Of a DNA stretch of 64,000 nt, positions 1 to 10,782 are shown piece by piece. The notes beneath the pieces are model-generated. The model was not told the origin of the DNA and did not search any database. It saw only the letters and a list, made by a program, of their open reading frames with translations. The DNA comes from Bidens hawaiensis (Eukaryota; Streptophyta; Magnoliopsida; Asterales; Asteraceae). Both the position numbers and the translations under genes were made by a program. The stretch covers positions 45,209 through 109,208 of the forward strand of contig JAIQDT010007653.1 in NCBI GenBank assembly GCA_021521415.1, read 5' to 3'. Numbering within the stretch: position 1 is the stretch's first letter; each line of letters begins with the position of its first letter.

Positions 1-427
1 TGGATTTTTTTGGGAGGGGTTGCGCACAAAAATTTTAACATATCCATACGCATTGGATACATCGTGTTTTGTGAAATATTTGCTAATAAAATAGGTTTTT
101 ATTGGTTTTGTGAATTTTAATCAACATAAAGGATTAAATGTGTGTTAATTGGTGAGTAGTTAGAGTTGAAATTTAATCGGCAGATAAACAAATGCCAAAT
201 TAAGACCACTAAGTTGTCGTCAACGAATTGTAAAAAAGGTAGAGTGGTGGGCATACGTGATTTTATTGTGCACATGCATACTGGCATATGCATATATGTT
301 GGATCAATGGTGTTATGAATTACCGGGTACTTAAGTTCTAGAAACAAAACTTTTTATTTGGGGCATCACAAACTGACAAGTAGGAATGTGATGAGAATTA
401 AGAAAACGATATGACATTAACAAACTT

Positions 428-832
428 CTATAGTGGGAGAGACAAGGGTCTCAATGAAGATTGCACCCTTTTCGCCCGTAAACCAATTAATGTAGTAGGT
501 CTTCCTAACAATTTGTTGACGATCGCAATCTCATATAGTTTTGTTGTGCCAACCATAGCAAACAGTTTATGTTTGTAACGTAGTGGGTAATGGGGATCCA
601 CGAGTGCAAGGATATAGATGCGATTGCGGGGGTTGTGAACATGAGATCCACTTATCTCGAAGTACAGACCATAGGTTGTATGATATTTTGTGCCTTCCCA
701 GAGTATCTGAATGGAATTGTCAATGTTTCCCAAATGGGCCATAAAAGTTGATTTTGATGGAACATGAGGGAAGACCATCTCTTTAACTTGTTCCATTCTC
801 GTCTGAAACTTAATAATAACATTCATAAACAC
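428..832 (-). other. Unrecognised 134-codon reading frame
   Basis: This is the longest open frame in the left flank. The predicted protein has ordinary composition and no motif that I recognise, no signal peptide, no membrane segment and no repeats. It has no neighbours that suggest a role, and no promoter or splice context that I can support. It could be an exon of an unknown gene, a relic of a gene, or chance. I list it only because it is the sole frame over 100 codons in the first 4 kb; a protein search would decide. Confidence 0.15.
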
Positions 833-1414
833 AGACCAAGCCTCTTAATCTACGAAGTGCAACGCATGTTGACATGGAGTTTCGTTTCCCACAGAAGTCG
901 ATCTTACATGTTCCCTATCTGTGTTGAAGGGCCTTTGTGTCCATGTTGTTGTTTGTGTTAAATAAATGTGTCCTGTAAGGACACCTGTGATACGTTTAAT
1001 ATGCGAAACTCTGTGTCATTTGAAGGGTCATTCTGTAATCCCAAAGGGTTTCTAATAGTGTTATAGTGTTATAAAGGCCATGAGATTCATTTGTTGGTAG
1101 ACGTTTATATGCTATGGCTGTGGGGTTCTAGAGAAGCAACTCATTGGTTTGTAGAAATGTATGACATAGCAGGTCATCCAAGTGTGCAAATATATTGGTG
1201 GTCATGGTTAGTGGTTGGATGGGAAAGAAAATTATTGATCGAGGGCTATAATAAGTTGTTTGCATCAATCAGATAAGAATACCATTCATTCTTGTGTACC
1301 AATGCATTGATTTAATCTCATCATTTAAAACCTCATTATGAATCTAAATGTTGTGTTGTGATGCTTCAAATGCAAATAAGTGGCTAAGTTTTTTTCAAGT
1401 TTCAAACTGATATT

Positions 1415-2205
1415 TTAGGGTTTTTGATCGGCATAAGAATACAAGTCGATTGATGTAAACCTTACCTCAAAACGGCGATCCAGTGAAAACAAATAGTGTG
1501 AAAGTTGATACCAGTGGCAACTATTTTCAAATTTGGGATTAATATTGACCAACTGTATTAATTTAAGAATATTAATTTCCAAGTTTCCATACTTTTATTA
1601 TGTTATGTTAATAATTTGGATGGTTGCACGATGGGTTTAAACTAAGCCTGGTAAAACATTCAGGTTGAGTTAGATTGCTTGACTGGTTAAACAAGTTTAT
1701 GTTAAAACACATTTTAACAAAATGAATTTAGGTTAAATTGTATCATTTCAAAAAGTTTAAATTGTGTTCATGAAGGTGGTGATTTTATTTATATATATAA
1801 AAGCACAACTAAATGCCAATGTAACATTTGTTTTATTTATTTATTTTGTCACAAAATTTTCTAGATGTTTACATTAGCCCCACCAAAGTTTTATTGTTTT
1901 AATTTGTGCTCTCTTCATCATTGTTATATACCATTCAAACTTTTCATGGTTTAATTTAGGTTTATTGGATTTTTATAATCCCTATTGACTGGTATTGGCC
2001 GATAATAACCCTCATTTATTTTATCACTACTTACGGTCCCAAATTTTAAAAAGTTGGCCCCCAATGGTCCTCCGTTAAAAATGACTTAACGACGTTATAT
2101 GTTTTCCCGAATTTCAAAATTATTTTTTAGAGCTTTTGATAGAAGAAGGATACGAGTCAATTGATGTAAAATTGATCTCGAAAAGGTGATCCAAAACGAC
2201 TTGAT
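1415..2205. repeat. Pair of diverged direct repeats, about 75 bp each
   Basis: The segments around 1415-1490 and 2130-2205 share a common order of blocks: an A/T-rich lead, a TTTTAG core, then a version of ATACAAGTCGATTGATGTAAA and a block resembling CGATCCA. They differ by many substitutions and small indels. They may be the ends of a decayed mobile element about 0.8 kb long or dispersed copies of one repeat. I see no target duplication. Confidence 0.35.
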
Positions 2206-2542
2206 TTTTATTAATTCAAAGTTTAAACACCCGAATTAAAGCACTGTATCGCCATTTTGGAGGACCCTTTCAAACTAAGTTTTACAACAATAAACCTGTA
2301 TTATCATTGTGATCAAAAGCCCTAAAACATGAGTTTGGAATTTGAGTATGATGAGTTATTTAAATTAATATGACTTTAAGGCATGAATTTAAATACATAC
2401 GAAGTTCAGAGTTAAAATCCGTAAACCCTCCATTAAGAGCAAATAGAAAATAAGTGTGAATTATGTATTATCCATTTTTTAAATACTAAAAACATGGCAC
2501 TTTTTGTATCATATCCTTTGTTTGATCCATATGATCAGAAAC

Positions 2543-2602
2543 TCGTGGTTGTTCGTTAGCTTGTTTAAAGGTGAATCTTGTGGTTGCTCGTTAGCTTGTT
2601 TA
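2543..2602. repeat. Two-copy tandem duplication, about 35 bp period
   Basis: The segment GTGGTTGTTCGTTAGCTTGT at about 2545-2564 recurs with one change about 35 bp downstream. It is a simple local duplication with no coding context. Confidence 0.6.
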
Positions 2603-3482
2603 ATAATCTGCATGCGAATAACTTACAATCATATTATTAGAAGTTAAAAGTGAAGCAAGTCTACCTAAAACATATTGCATATTCATAGCATTTTGTGCAA
2701 CATTGTTCTTTTGTTTCGATGATTGATATTATAAACTTTGAGCATGTTACCTTGTCATCAACATGTTGCGCAGCATTGTTCGCACATATTTAACTTCAAA
2801 GCTCAAATGTTTCAAATACCTATAACAGATGTATATTATGAATTGGTTAGTTAAGACAATACAAACTAAATACCAAGAATTAAGGGTGTGCATGATTTAC
2901 TTTTATTCATTTTTTTGCTAAAATCAAACAAAATATCGATACTTCGGTTTTTGAATTTTTGAAAACCATTTGAGATTGGTTTTTCGATTCAAAAATTTTG
3001 GGCCACAAAAAAGAAAGTTGGCCCAAAAATGTAAAGTTGGCCTAGATCATTTTGTTAATTGATAACTAATTGATTATTACACATTTATGCCAAAGTATTC
3101 GTGCTACATATTTGTAATATAATTCTTTTAAATTACTTAAAATAAAAAATAACAACTAAAAATTGAAATCATCTGCTGCCATTAATGGTGACATTTATTT
3201 AACATTATTGGTACCGAACATATTTCCTGCAATTTTCTGGAAGAATTTATGCAAGCCGTTTATGGTGGCCGGGAAAAACAGTTAATCTTTTGAACCAAAT
3301 TGAACAGTTGCATTACATCTATGTACAAATGATTGACCTAAATCACCTGTTTAAGGGAAAAACAAATTTACTGTAAGTTTAACAAAAAAAAAATAGTGTT
3401 TCTCTTGGTAGTGACAAAGTCCAGGTTTATTGACTTTTTGACAAATAAAATTACAAAACATTAGTTGAAACATTATTTGGTT

Positions 3483-3643
3483 ATTTTTTATTTTTTGGAG
3501 AAAAAGTGTCAAATAACTTGTTTTCCAAATTTTTTAATGTTATAATGTTGGGGTAAATGTAATAGGTTTGTTTACGGGTCACGGATCGGCATCTTATCGG
3601 GTCACATAGGTCAGATGGGTCAACCTCATTTCGAGTAATCGGT
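3483..3643 (-). repeat. Left arm of an old inverted-repeat family (part 1)
   Basis: This segment, read on the minus strand, matches about 6965-7100 and again 7235-7320. The shared core includes GTGACCCGATAAGATG, the CGATCCGTGACCCGTAAAC stretch and GATTACATTTAA. The match continues beyond the solo LTR at 3644-5803 into 5804-5850, so the LTR landed inside this arm. The family is not one I can name; an unclassified DNA transposon or MITE-like repeat is possible. Confidence 0.7.
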
Positions 3644-4104
3644 TGTGAGGCCCCGTTACCGGTGCCTCACTTTATCGTTGGATTTACTCATAAACACAGT
3701 TCTAAATATCAAAGTTAATTAAAACTTTACGCTGAATATAATACTTCAACCAATATATTACATATCCATAATTCCTTGTCTTAACAAACATTCATAGTTA
3801 TTTAAATTCAAACATAGTCTTTAAAACATCATAACATTTCCTTGAGATGCCAGTGTCTTCAATTCCATGCCATGTGTCTTCATCAAGCGAGCTGCCTCAT
3901 TCTACTCACCTGCGTGCATACTATAAGTCAGCAACGCTGAGTGAGTTCTAGTTAATCAGGTAACATACATTACTTCCATATACATACACATGTATCCGAA
4001 GACACATACTTTCGTCTTTTCTTACATACTCATTTACATACTTACGTACATACTTTCATTCCTACATATACCTTTAAAGAGCATTCTACCCTGTAGCATT
4101 CACT

Positions 4105-4230
4105 GATATTATTAGGGTCGGTTCCCTGCATTTGCCAATATTATTAGGGTCGGTTCCCTACATTCGCCGATACTATCAGGGTCGGTTCCCTTCATTCGCC
4201 GATACTATTAGGGTCGGTTCCCTACATTCG
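4105..4230 (-). repeat. LTR tandem subrepeats, about 31 bp, four copies
   Basis: Four head-to-tail units contain TATTAGGGTCGGTTCCC followed by CATTCGCCGATAC or close variants. The same unit in the opposite orientation lies in both LTRs of the 10-20 kb element and in the fragment at 56.5 kb, so it marks this LTR family. Confidence 0.85.
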
Positions 4231-4703
4231 TACTACTATAACATACCTGTCATTTACATACGTTCCTTGACAATACGTGCAATCTCCGAAGAGCGTTCAC
4301 GTACCATTAACATATCGTACATACACTATTCATACATCATATGCATTCATACATACATCATTCTTAAATCATACATATCAATCATACCTTTAACTACTAC
4401 TTGACGGCGCATGCAATATCCGAAGATCGTTCACGCACCGTCAAGTAATCATCATACATAAATCATACAAGGCATACACTTACCACCTAAGGTAAGTGTA
4501 TTAACTATCACATCGAGTATGCACACAGCCCCGCAAATATAACAAGGAAGTGGGGCTAGAAACTCACCTTAATGTGGTTGCGTTCACAGTTTACGGTTAT
4601 TCCCTTCTTGAGCTGTGCACGACTAACTGTATAATAATTATACGTATCAATAAACTATCACTACACATATCGTATTTCTACTTTAATTATTACCCTCAAC
4701 GAA

Positions 4704-4790
4704 CGGGGGTCCGGGGGCAGCGCCCCTGGCAGCGGGGTTCTAGGGGCGGCAGCCCCTAGCGGGGTCCAAGGGGCAGAGCCCCTGGTTGGG
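4704..4790 (-). repeat. GC-rich hairpin block in the solo LTR
   Basis: A run of about 87 bases that is far richer in G and C than its surroundings. It holds several short inverted repeats, for example GGGGCAGCGCCCC, CTAGGGGCGGCAGCCCCTAG and GGGGCAGAGCCCC. The same block is conserved in the LTRs near 11714 and 19132. Confidence 0.8.
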
Positions 4791-5647
4791 GTTAAGCTGC
4801 AAGGTCAGCTTGGAAAAATTTTATTTTCATTAACTGTCTTAACACATTTTCCATTAGGATTTTGAACCATTAAATAATTTGCTACTTAAAAGTCCAAGGG
4901 CTTCTTTATAATTAAATCATTCTTTTCTAAGTCCAGGGACTGTTCTTGTCATTCTGCCAAACTCCTAGTTCGTTACCTATCCTTAACGAACTGACTTGTC
5001 ATGACGAACTGGTTATTTTAACGAATTGAACCCTTCTAACGAACTGGACCCTTAACGAATCAGTCCATAGCGAACCAGTCTATGTAACGAATTGAACATT
5101 TCAATTCGTTATCTTTTAACTATAGCGAATCAAGGGTAATTCGCTATCCTTTCCCCTTAACGAACTGAAGTTAGTTCGTTATGTTTTCTTAGGCGAATCA
5201 GCTAGAGAATCACCTTAATTCGTTAGTTATTCCTTAGCGAACTAGGGTTAGGTCAGGGAATGTCAGAACGTTCCCTGACAACCTTGTATTAACTTTTCCA
5301 GCGCCGCCGGAAAAACGAGTTTTAACTCGTTTTTCACCGTTTATCGTCCCGTTCGATCCAGATCTGAGCTAGGGTAACCCCTAAGCTCATCTTAGGTTTG
5401 GTTTATACCCGATTCCACCCGGATCTCGTGACTTAAACGGTTTAACGATGTCGGCTCGTCGTTTCGTGACCATATCTAACGGATTTAAGTTCATACAACA
5501 TAATACTATCATACCTTGGGTTGGGATCAGTTTTCTCTTCTATTTTTTGGCTAGAGAGAGAGACTAGAGAGAGAGAGAGAGCTTAAGTATGTGTTTTGGT
5601 GGTGTAAGGGATATGTGTAAATGAGGGAATTAATGGTGATTATGGTT

Positions 5648-5680
5648 TATATATTTAGGGATCATGGGCTTAAGCCCATG
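5648..5680 (-). promoter_or_regulatory. LTR promoter: TATA box and 18-bp palindrome
   Basis: On the minus strand the perfect palindrome CATGGGCTTAAGCCCATG (5663-5680) is followed within a few bases by TATATAA (5648-5655). The palindrome contains two inverted TGGGCT half-sites, which resemble plant site II elements. The same pair is conserved in both LTRs of the related full element. The promoter role is inferred from position. Confidence 0.55.
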
Positions 5681-5803
5681 GTCTTTCCTTCTTTCTTTCA
5701 TACCCAAGTCCACAACCCATATCCATTTAACCCAACACTAGCCCAACTCTTAATAACCCATACATTCATTTATTAACCGAAACCCGAAAAACGGGATGTT
5801 ACA

Positions 5804-5850
5804 TCGGTGGATAAATGTGCTATCACCAAATAAAGGAAAAAAGGTCTTGT
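5804..5850 (-). repeat. Left arm of the inverted-repeat family (part 2)
   Basis: Read on the minus strand, this continues the match to the 6925-6970 region (GATAGCACA against GATATCACA, and TTATTTGGTGAT against ATATTTGATGAT). It is the displaced outer part of the arm split by the solo LTR. Confidence 0.5.
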
Positions 5851-6730
5851 CCTAATATGTTACTAAAAACTTATATATATTTAAATAAAACCGTACTCAA
5901 ATGCTCATGATTTGCTACAAGATTTGTATTTTAAACAAACAACGTTGTTTTGTCTAAAATTAAAATGAAATTAAAATTTTTCCCTTTTAAAAGTAAAAAA
6001 TGATGGAAATTGGAAGGAGTAATATACAAACTTTGAAAAGAAAAACTATTCTCTTATATTCAAATCATTGTGTTTTTATTTTATTTGTTTATTACAAAGA
6101 AGATGTTTTAATATAACCTTTTAACAATCTTAGAATTTTCAGTAGTGCTCGTGTTTAAAATATATGATAAATAATTAACCAATTACTTTGACCAAATCTT
6201 ACTTTAGAATTTTATATTTGTCTTACACTTATATGTTTATTTTCAAATATTAGTTTTTCAATAAAATTTGATAGTTTCGTATCTAAATTCATGCTCTCCT
6301 ACATTTTTAGAGTTAATTGAAAATTTCATACTTATTCATTTTGCAGATTTCAGGCTCTATTCTTTAGCTAACGTATTTATATTTTATTTTTTAATCGATT
6401 TTTGTCCTTATGCCCAGTACAGATCCATAAATTTGTTCATGAGGGTGACCTGTTTTTATATGCTCCAATTTCATGGAATCGAATATAAAAAAGTTGGGTC
6501 GGTTTTGATGGTTCGTTTTGGTAAGGTTCATCACATAATAAAATTACGAATGCATCGAATTTGATTATGAATTTTTTTAACCGACAAATCCTTCAGAAAC
6601 CTAAATAACGTTTGAATCTTTTTAAACTTGTACTAAACTAACAAATAGAACCATTATGTTAAAAAAAACATCATAATTTAAACAAAACCTAGTAACTATT
6701 AAAACCCACAACTAATTAGAAAAGTGTTTC
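5851..6730. other. AT-rich intergenic DNA, nothing recognised
   Basis: Open frames here are short and have no domain. There are no terminal repeats or tandem arrays that I can support. Confidence 0.6.
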
Positions 6731-6812
6731 TATTAACTTTGTTACCCTATATATATATATAGTGGCGTCTTGTGCTTGTATTAGACATACATACATACAT
6801 ACATACATACCA
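6731..6812 (+). repeat. TATA-bearing segment, inverted copy of 9183-9241
   Basis: The segment reads CTATTAACTTTGTTA, a TATATA run, AGTGGCGTCTTGTG, a CATACATA microsatellite and ACCAATGAA. On the minus strand 9183-9241 shows the same order: ACTTTGTTAGCC, CTATATATAGTGGC, TTCTTGTG, a shorter ATACATAC tract and ACCAATGAA. Position of the TATA box about 45 bp before an ATG suggests copies of a gene promoter, but the frames that follow are short. Confidence 0.6.
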
Positions 6813-6924
6813 ATGAATAATAACCTCTCTTAACGGATCGTCAATTGAATTAGGTTTCGGTCATCTCTAATCCCTACCTCATATGTTGGTCAACTTTGAC
6901 TTCTTCCACACACATGTCCTGTTA

Positions 6925-7227
6925 AATATTTGATGATATCACATATACCAACTGATGACTCGGAATGAAGTTGACTATCTAACTTTGTGACCCGATAAGA
7001 TGCCGATCCGTGACCCGTAAACAAACCGATTACATTTAACCCAACATTAAAACATTACGAAACTTGGAAAACAAAACCTGGGAGTTAAGAACGTGGATAG
7101 TCACCACAATAATAATAGCGTATTTAAATAATAACCTTTTGTTTTTTAACTTATTTAGACTCTTTATTTATTATAGAAATCTGAATTTTGTATTAATAAT
7201 CATAATTACTAAAACTATATAAAATCT
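6925..7227 (+). repeat. Inverted-repeat family, second copy
   Basis: This is the inverted partner of 3483-3643 plus 5804-5850 and is also directly repeated at 7228-7490. It includes GTGACCCGATAAGATG, AACGTGGATAGTCACC and the AT-rich tail CATAACCTTTTGTT-like block. Similarity is obvious by eye despite substitutions. Confidence 0.75.
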
Positions 7228-7490
7228 AACCTTGTGACCCGATAAGATGGCGATCTGTGACCCGTAAACAAACCGATTACATTTAACACGACATTATAAC
7301 ATTAAGAAACTTGAAAAACAAATCATGGGAGTTAAGAACGTGGATAGTCACTATAATAATAATTACATATTTAAACCATAACCTTTTCTTTATTAACTTT
7401 GATTTAGACTCTTTATTTATAATAGAAATATGAATTTTATATTAATAATTACAATTAGTAAAACTATTTAAAATCTGAACATATATTGTG
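7228..7490 (+). repeat. Inverted-repeat family, third copy (direct tandem)
   Basis: It repeats 6980-7227 head to tail: CTTGTGACCCGATAAGATG, AACGTGGATAGTCAC, ATAACCTTTT and TTTAGACTCTTTATTTAT occur in the same order and spacing. Together they look like a tandem duplication with a period near 250 bp. Confidence 0.75.
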
Positions 7491-8480
7491 GCTGTTATTA
7501 CTCCTTATGCCCAATTCATGTTACGATTTGTATCATACTGCGGAGTACTGCCCAGTCCCATGCTAAATCAATAAAAAAACATGAAAAAGAAAATTTGACA
7601 TTATAGTCTTTTAATTTTGTTGTGTGGTAATGTGTTACTTATCATGCAAATTAATTCTTTTTTTTTTACTTTGCACTTTTGAAGTAAAACCGTCAGCATA
7701 AGGTTTGCGAGAAGGACAGATGTAATGCATGCAGTTCCTCTTGAAACAAAGTACCATCCATCGGCTGTAGATTTGCTTTCATCAAACGTTAAGCAGTTAA
7801 TGCGGAAAAATATCGGATATCGGTCAAGGATCGATATTTGAGATCGGTTATTGCGGTGGTAATTTGTTGAGATATCGGTAATTTTAAATCATGTGAAATT
7901 TATATATATGCAATGTATTTAATAATTAGGAAGTCATCTTAATGTTATGTTAATAAATATTATTAGGAATTAAAAATTGAATTTAACAATTATGAATACT
8001 AATAGGTTAAAATAAATTAAAAACTGAAAATTACATTTTTCCATCCACGTTCTCTTCAACAGTTTAACACTTGGGAATACTAAAAGCTTAATATTTTAAC
8101 TTATTGCATTCTCTTTTCACCCCACCATCTCTCAACAATTACCTTCTTCGTCGTCATTACATCTTCTACGACATGAAGTCCCAAACAAATTAGGGTTTCG
8201 TCCAGGTTAGTTCATTTTCTACCTCAATCGATATTGTGAAAGTTTAATTATGCATACTAGTAAAAATTGGTTTTCTATTATGTGTGTTTAATGGAGTTTT
8301 TTTTTTTTTTTGCCTTAGGTGGTTTGAGAGACGGACAAAATAATTGTTTATATTCCTTCAAATCCACCTAAAGATGCAAACAGTTCGTTTGGTTATTGAT
8401 CAACATTATATAGCCCACATTGTGATCGTGTATATTTTGTTCTATATTTGACTAATCTTTTTCTTTATTTACTTTGTTAG
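7491..8480. other. Intergenic DNA upstream of the Argonaute-like exon
   Basis: No reading frame of note. The stretch 8101-8220 has CT-rich sequence and an ATTAGGGTTT box, which would suit a plant 5' leader, and an AGGTTAG splice-like junction near 8205. This is only suggestive. No further exon of an Argonaute gene could be read between 8205 and 8480. Confidence 0.35.
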
Positions 8481-8608
8481 TTTTTCTGATGAAACCGCAG
8501 CTATTATCTCTGTTCTTCAGTATTTTCGTGATGAATACAACATTAATCTTCATTATGCTTTCTGCAATTCAAGCAGGCACAGATGCAAATCCAACATATT
8601 TGGTTAAG
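8481..8608 (+). pseudogene. Probable Argonaute PAZ-domain exon fragment
   Basis: The 128-bp segment is bounded by a 3' splice-like TTAG and a 5' splice-like AAG/GTATGA. One frame gives FSDETAAII, then SVLQYFRDEYNINLHY, which resembles the plant Argonaute PAZ segment with a YFR-x2-YN pattern. After a frame change the next part reads AIQAGTDANPTYL, the place where plant Argonautes usually have a P-x-LQ/IQ-x-G-x-D...P-x-YLP motif. The frame break and the missing neighbouring exons point to a relic rather than a working gene. Plant Argonautes bind small RNAs through PAZ; this fragment could not do so alone. Family assignment is from memory of the motif. Confidence 0.45.
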
Positions 8609-9182
8609 GTATGACACTTGACCTAAGAAGTTGACTTAAAAATATTATACAAAGTTTTCTAAAATAAGATTATTTTTTTTCTTATTATGCTGATTTATGC
8701 ATCATGCACATGGGATGCTGATGCAGCTGTGAAAAGTTGGAATCATCCAACATTTAGCTTTGGGCTTACTATAGAATGGTATTAAATACCATTTCATATT
8801 CTATTCTTCATTAACTAGTCAACCAAACATGCACTTAGAAGCACCAAATTTCATTACAATGCACAACAAATATAAACAACACACAAAACCGATTTATAAC
8901 AAAAAGATGAGAGAAACTTGTTAAAAGTTTGACTCCAGTACAACTTCCTTATCCAAAAGCAGATATGTGTTGCTCTTTTCAAGTAGCATCAACATTATTT
9001 TTTCGTACAAAAACATCCAAACATTCTAATTTCTACACATCATTCCCCCAAATGAGAACCAACAATGATTAGTCCACCATTCAAAATCCAAAGCCAGACC
9101 TTGCTTTACGTTAGTTGTGGTTGTCGTTTTGAATAGTGTATAGAGAGCATAATAAGTAGAGAAAAGAGAGTTTGTTCTTCAT
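8609..9182. other. Intergenic DNA, no supported gene
   Basis: After the Argonaute-like exon I find no continuation. On the minus strand an ATG at 9180-9182 follows a TATA-bearing segment and opens a frame of only 23 codons with a hydrophobic start, too short to call a gene. Confidence 0.5.
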
Positions 9183-9241
9183 TGGTATGTATGCATGTAT
9201 ACACAAGAAGCCACTATATATAGGCTAACAAAGTTAGTAGA
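9183..9241 (-). repeat. TATA-bearing segment, inverted copy of 6731-6812
   Basis: On the minus strand it carries CTATATATAGTGGC followed by TTCTTGTG and a short ATACATAC tract just before an ATG at 9180-9182. It is the inverted partner of the segment at 6731-6812. Confidence 0.6.
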
Positions 9242-9254
9242 CGCATAATGACAC

Positions 9255-9345
9255 ATGAGAGTTAAGAATATGAATAGTCACCATAATAATAATAATAATA
9301 ATAACATATTTAAATCATAACCTTTTGTTTTCTAAAGGATTGAAA
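9255..9345 (+). repeat. Inverted-repeat family, partial fourth copy
   Basis: It contains GAGTTAAGAATATGAATAGT, a run of AAT triplets (about 9283-9303) and CATAACCTTTTGTTTTCTA, in the same order as in the copies at 7085-7140 and 7330-7390. Confidence 0.65.
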
Positions 9346-10047
9346 ATTAATGTCACAAAAAATGAAGCTTCATGGTGTTGTACCAAAAGCTTTGAGAGTT
9401 GATGTATATGTTGGCAAATTACTTTTTTTTCCCTATTATGTAATGACTATTTTGTCCTTGTCATGTAATTGTGAAATTACCTCCATTGCTCATCACTCTT
9501 CCTTTATATATAATATAGATATTATAACAAGGTTCCCTTATTATTTATCTTTTGCTATTTTTATGTCTTCAGTTTAATAAAAATAATAAGAAAATTGTCT
9601 CAAGTTTGGTTCTTTTTTTCTTTCTTGTTCTTTGAGCCTAACCCACTCTACGGGTCTATTGGGAGATTGGTCATCTCGAATGGGTATCTATTATTAAGGT
9701 TGGCCGGAGATTCTCATCGCCGGCCAATATTTGCTGTGGGAGATTAAGGTTTATGACATATATTATAAAAGATGCTCTAACCCAATGTAGATTCATATTA
9801 TATATTGTAACTGAACTAACAATATCCTTTTTATCTTTTTTTAAACTACCGTAATAGTCATGTTGACTGAAATTATAAAAATAGCCGTGGTATTTGTTAA
9901 ATTTTCACTCAATATTTTTGGCGTAGGAAGGCACAAGAGTTTAAGGTTGGCGTAGGAGATTCTTGTTGCCAATCAATAAATTGTGTCTCAAAAGATAAAC
10001 ACAAAAGCAAGTTAAAACACAGTTTTGTAGCAGTGAAAGAGTAGTAC
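9346..10047. other. Intergenic DNA downstream of the O-methyltransferase fragment
   Basis: I looked here, on the minus strand, for the second exon expected after the O-methyltransferase splice donor at 10047 and did not find the usual WILHDW-type continuation. Two similar GC-containing segments (about 9685-9735 and 9925-9975) share TTAAGGTTGGC and GAGATTCT and may be a small repeat. Confidence 0.5.
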
Positions 10048-10594
10048 CTTCATAAAGAATGAATCTGCATGGGGTATGGATGCAAAGATGTCCCCTCCGA
10101 CATGGCTAATTCCTTCATATGACAGCGCAAATGAAATAACATGAGGCAAGTCGAAATTAATACCTTTAAGATGTGGATATTGCGTTACAATCTCATTTAA
10201 TGTAGCCCCAACGCCACCACCAACATCGACCAAAGTTCCTTTTAGACCACCAAAATCATAAATCGACAAGATAGCATCGATTTCAACCCTTTCAAAACAT
10301 ACCATTGCTTCATTGAAGATTTTATTCGCTTGTGGGTTGTGCGAACAAAGATCCCATATCTCCTTTCCAAATGTTTTGAGAGCTGCTGAACCTCCCTCTT
10401 CAATGGATTTGTTCAGGTTATAATAAGGTGAAAACATTAGGGGGTCTGTGGACAACATTACCATTGGTGCAAGGGTATTCCTTGAATCTTTCAGGAGAAA
10501 TGTAGAACACTCGTTGACGGAGTAGAGTGGCTCATCACAACCCGGTTTATGCACCTCATCAAAAACTTTGTTGCGGACCAAGAACCGCATGAGA
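10048..10594 (-). pseudogene. COMT-type O-methyltransferase fragment, downstream part of exon 1
   Basis: The minus-strand frame gives about 182 codons of a plant caffeate-type O-methyltransferase, which transfers a methyl group from S-adenosylmethionine to a phenolic or alkaloid hydroxyl in the cytosol. Visible family features are LMRFLVRNKVF near the start, the SAM-binding loop VDVGGGVGATLNEI, then NFDLPHVI and GGDIFASIPHAD. The exon stops at a splice donor (ATGAAG/GTACTA at 10041-10053), a place where many family members have their intron, but no second exon follows. The upstream end is cut at 10594 by the Tekay-type retrotransposon; the rest of the exon lies at 20306-20453. Catalytic histidine regions, which belong to the later exon, are absent. 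Not functional as it stands. Confidence 0.88.
10590..10594. other. Target-site duplication TGAGA (left)
   Basis: The 5-bp TGAGA here is repeated exactly at 20306-20310. It lies in coding sequence of the O-methyltransferase, and taking out the element plus one copy restores a continuous frame. Confidence 0.95.
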
Positions 10595-10748
10595 TGTAAC
10601 ATCCTACTTTCGGTTATATTAATAAAATAAAGTTCGTTTATTTTATAGCGGGTCGTTATCGGTTTATTTGAATAGAATACAAGATGGACTTGTGTTGGGT
10701 AAATGGATACGGGTTATGGCTTGGGTTATGGAGGAATGAAGGAAAGAC

Positions 10749-10782
10749 CATGGGCTTAAGCCCATGATCAAAAATATATATA
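10749..10782 (+). promoter_or_regulatory. LTR promoter: 18-bp palindrome and TATA box
   Basis: The perfect palindrome CATGGGCTTAAGCCCATG (10749-10766) precedes TATATATA (10775-10782) by 8 bp. Two TGGGCT half-sites face each other inside the palindrome. The arrangement is the same in the 3' LTR (palindrome 18167-18184) and in the solo LTR on the other strand, so it is a conserved promoter module. A TCP-type or site II-binding factor is a possible reader; that is inference. Confidence 0.6.

Larger units (their letters stand above)
1..3482. other. AT-rich flank without a supported gene
   Basis: No reading frame here has a recognisable domain, and start-to-stop lengths are those expected by chance. 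The base composition is strongly AT-rich with many poly-A and poly-T runs. The only structure I can support is the pair of diverged direct repeats and the short tandem duplication listed separately. A highly decayed transposon is possible but I cannot name one. Confidence 0.6.
3644..5803 (-). mobile_element. Solo LTR of a Tekay-type Ty3/gypsy family
   Basis: A 2160-bp LTR without internal region. It begins TGTGAGGCCCCGTTACC and ends GGGATGTTACA on the plus strand, the reverse complement of the LTR ends of the full element at 10595-20305. It carries the same internal landmarks in reverse order: tandem subrepeats (4105-4230), a GC-rich hairpin block (4704-4790), a TTCGTTA/TAACGAA array (about 4965-5240), and an 18-bp palindrome beside a TATA box (5648-5680). 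The flanking 5-bp target duplication TCGGT is exact at 3639-3643 and 5804-5808, so insertion was followed by LTR-LTR recombination that removed the internal part. Confidence 0.93.
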
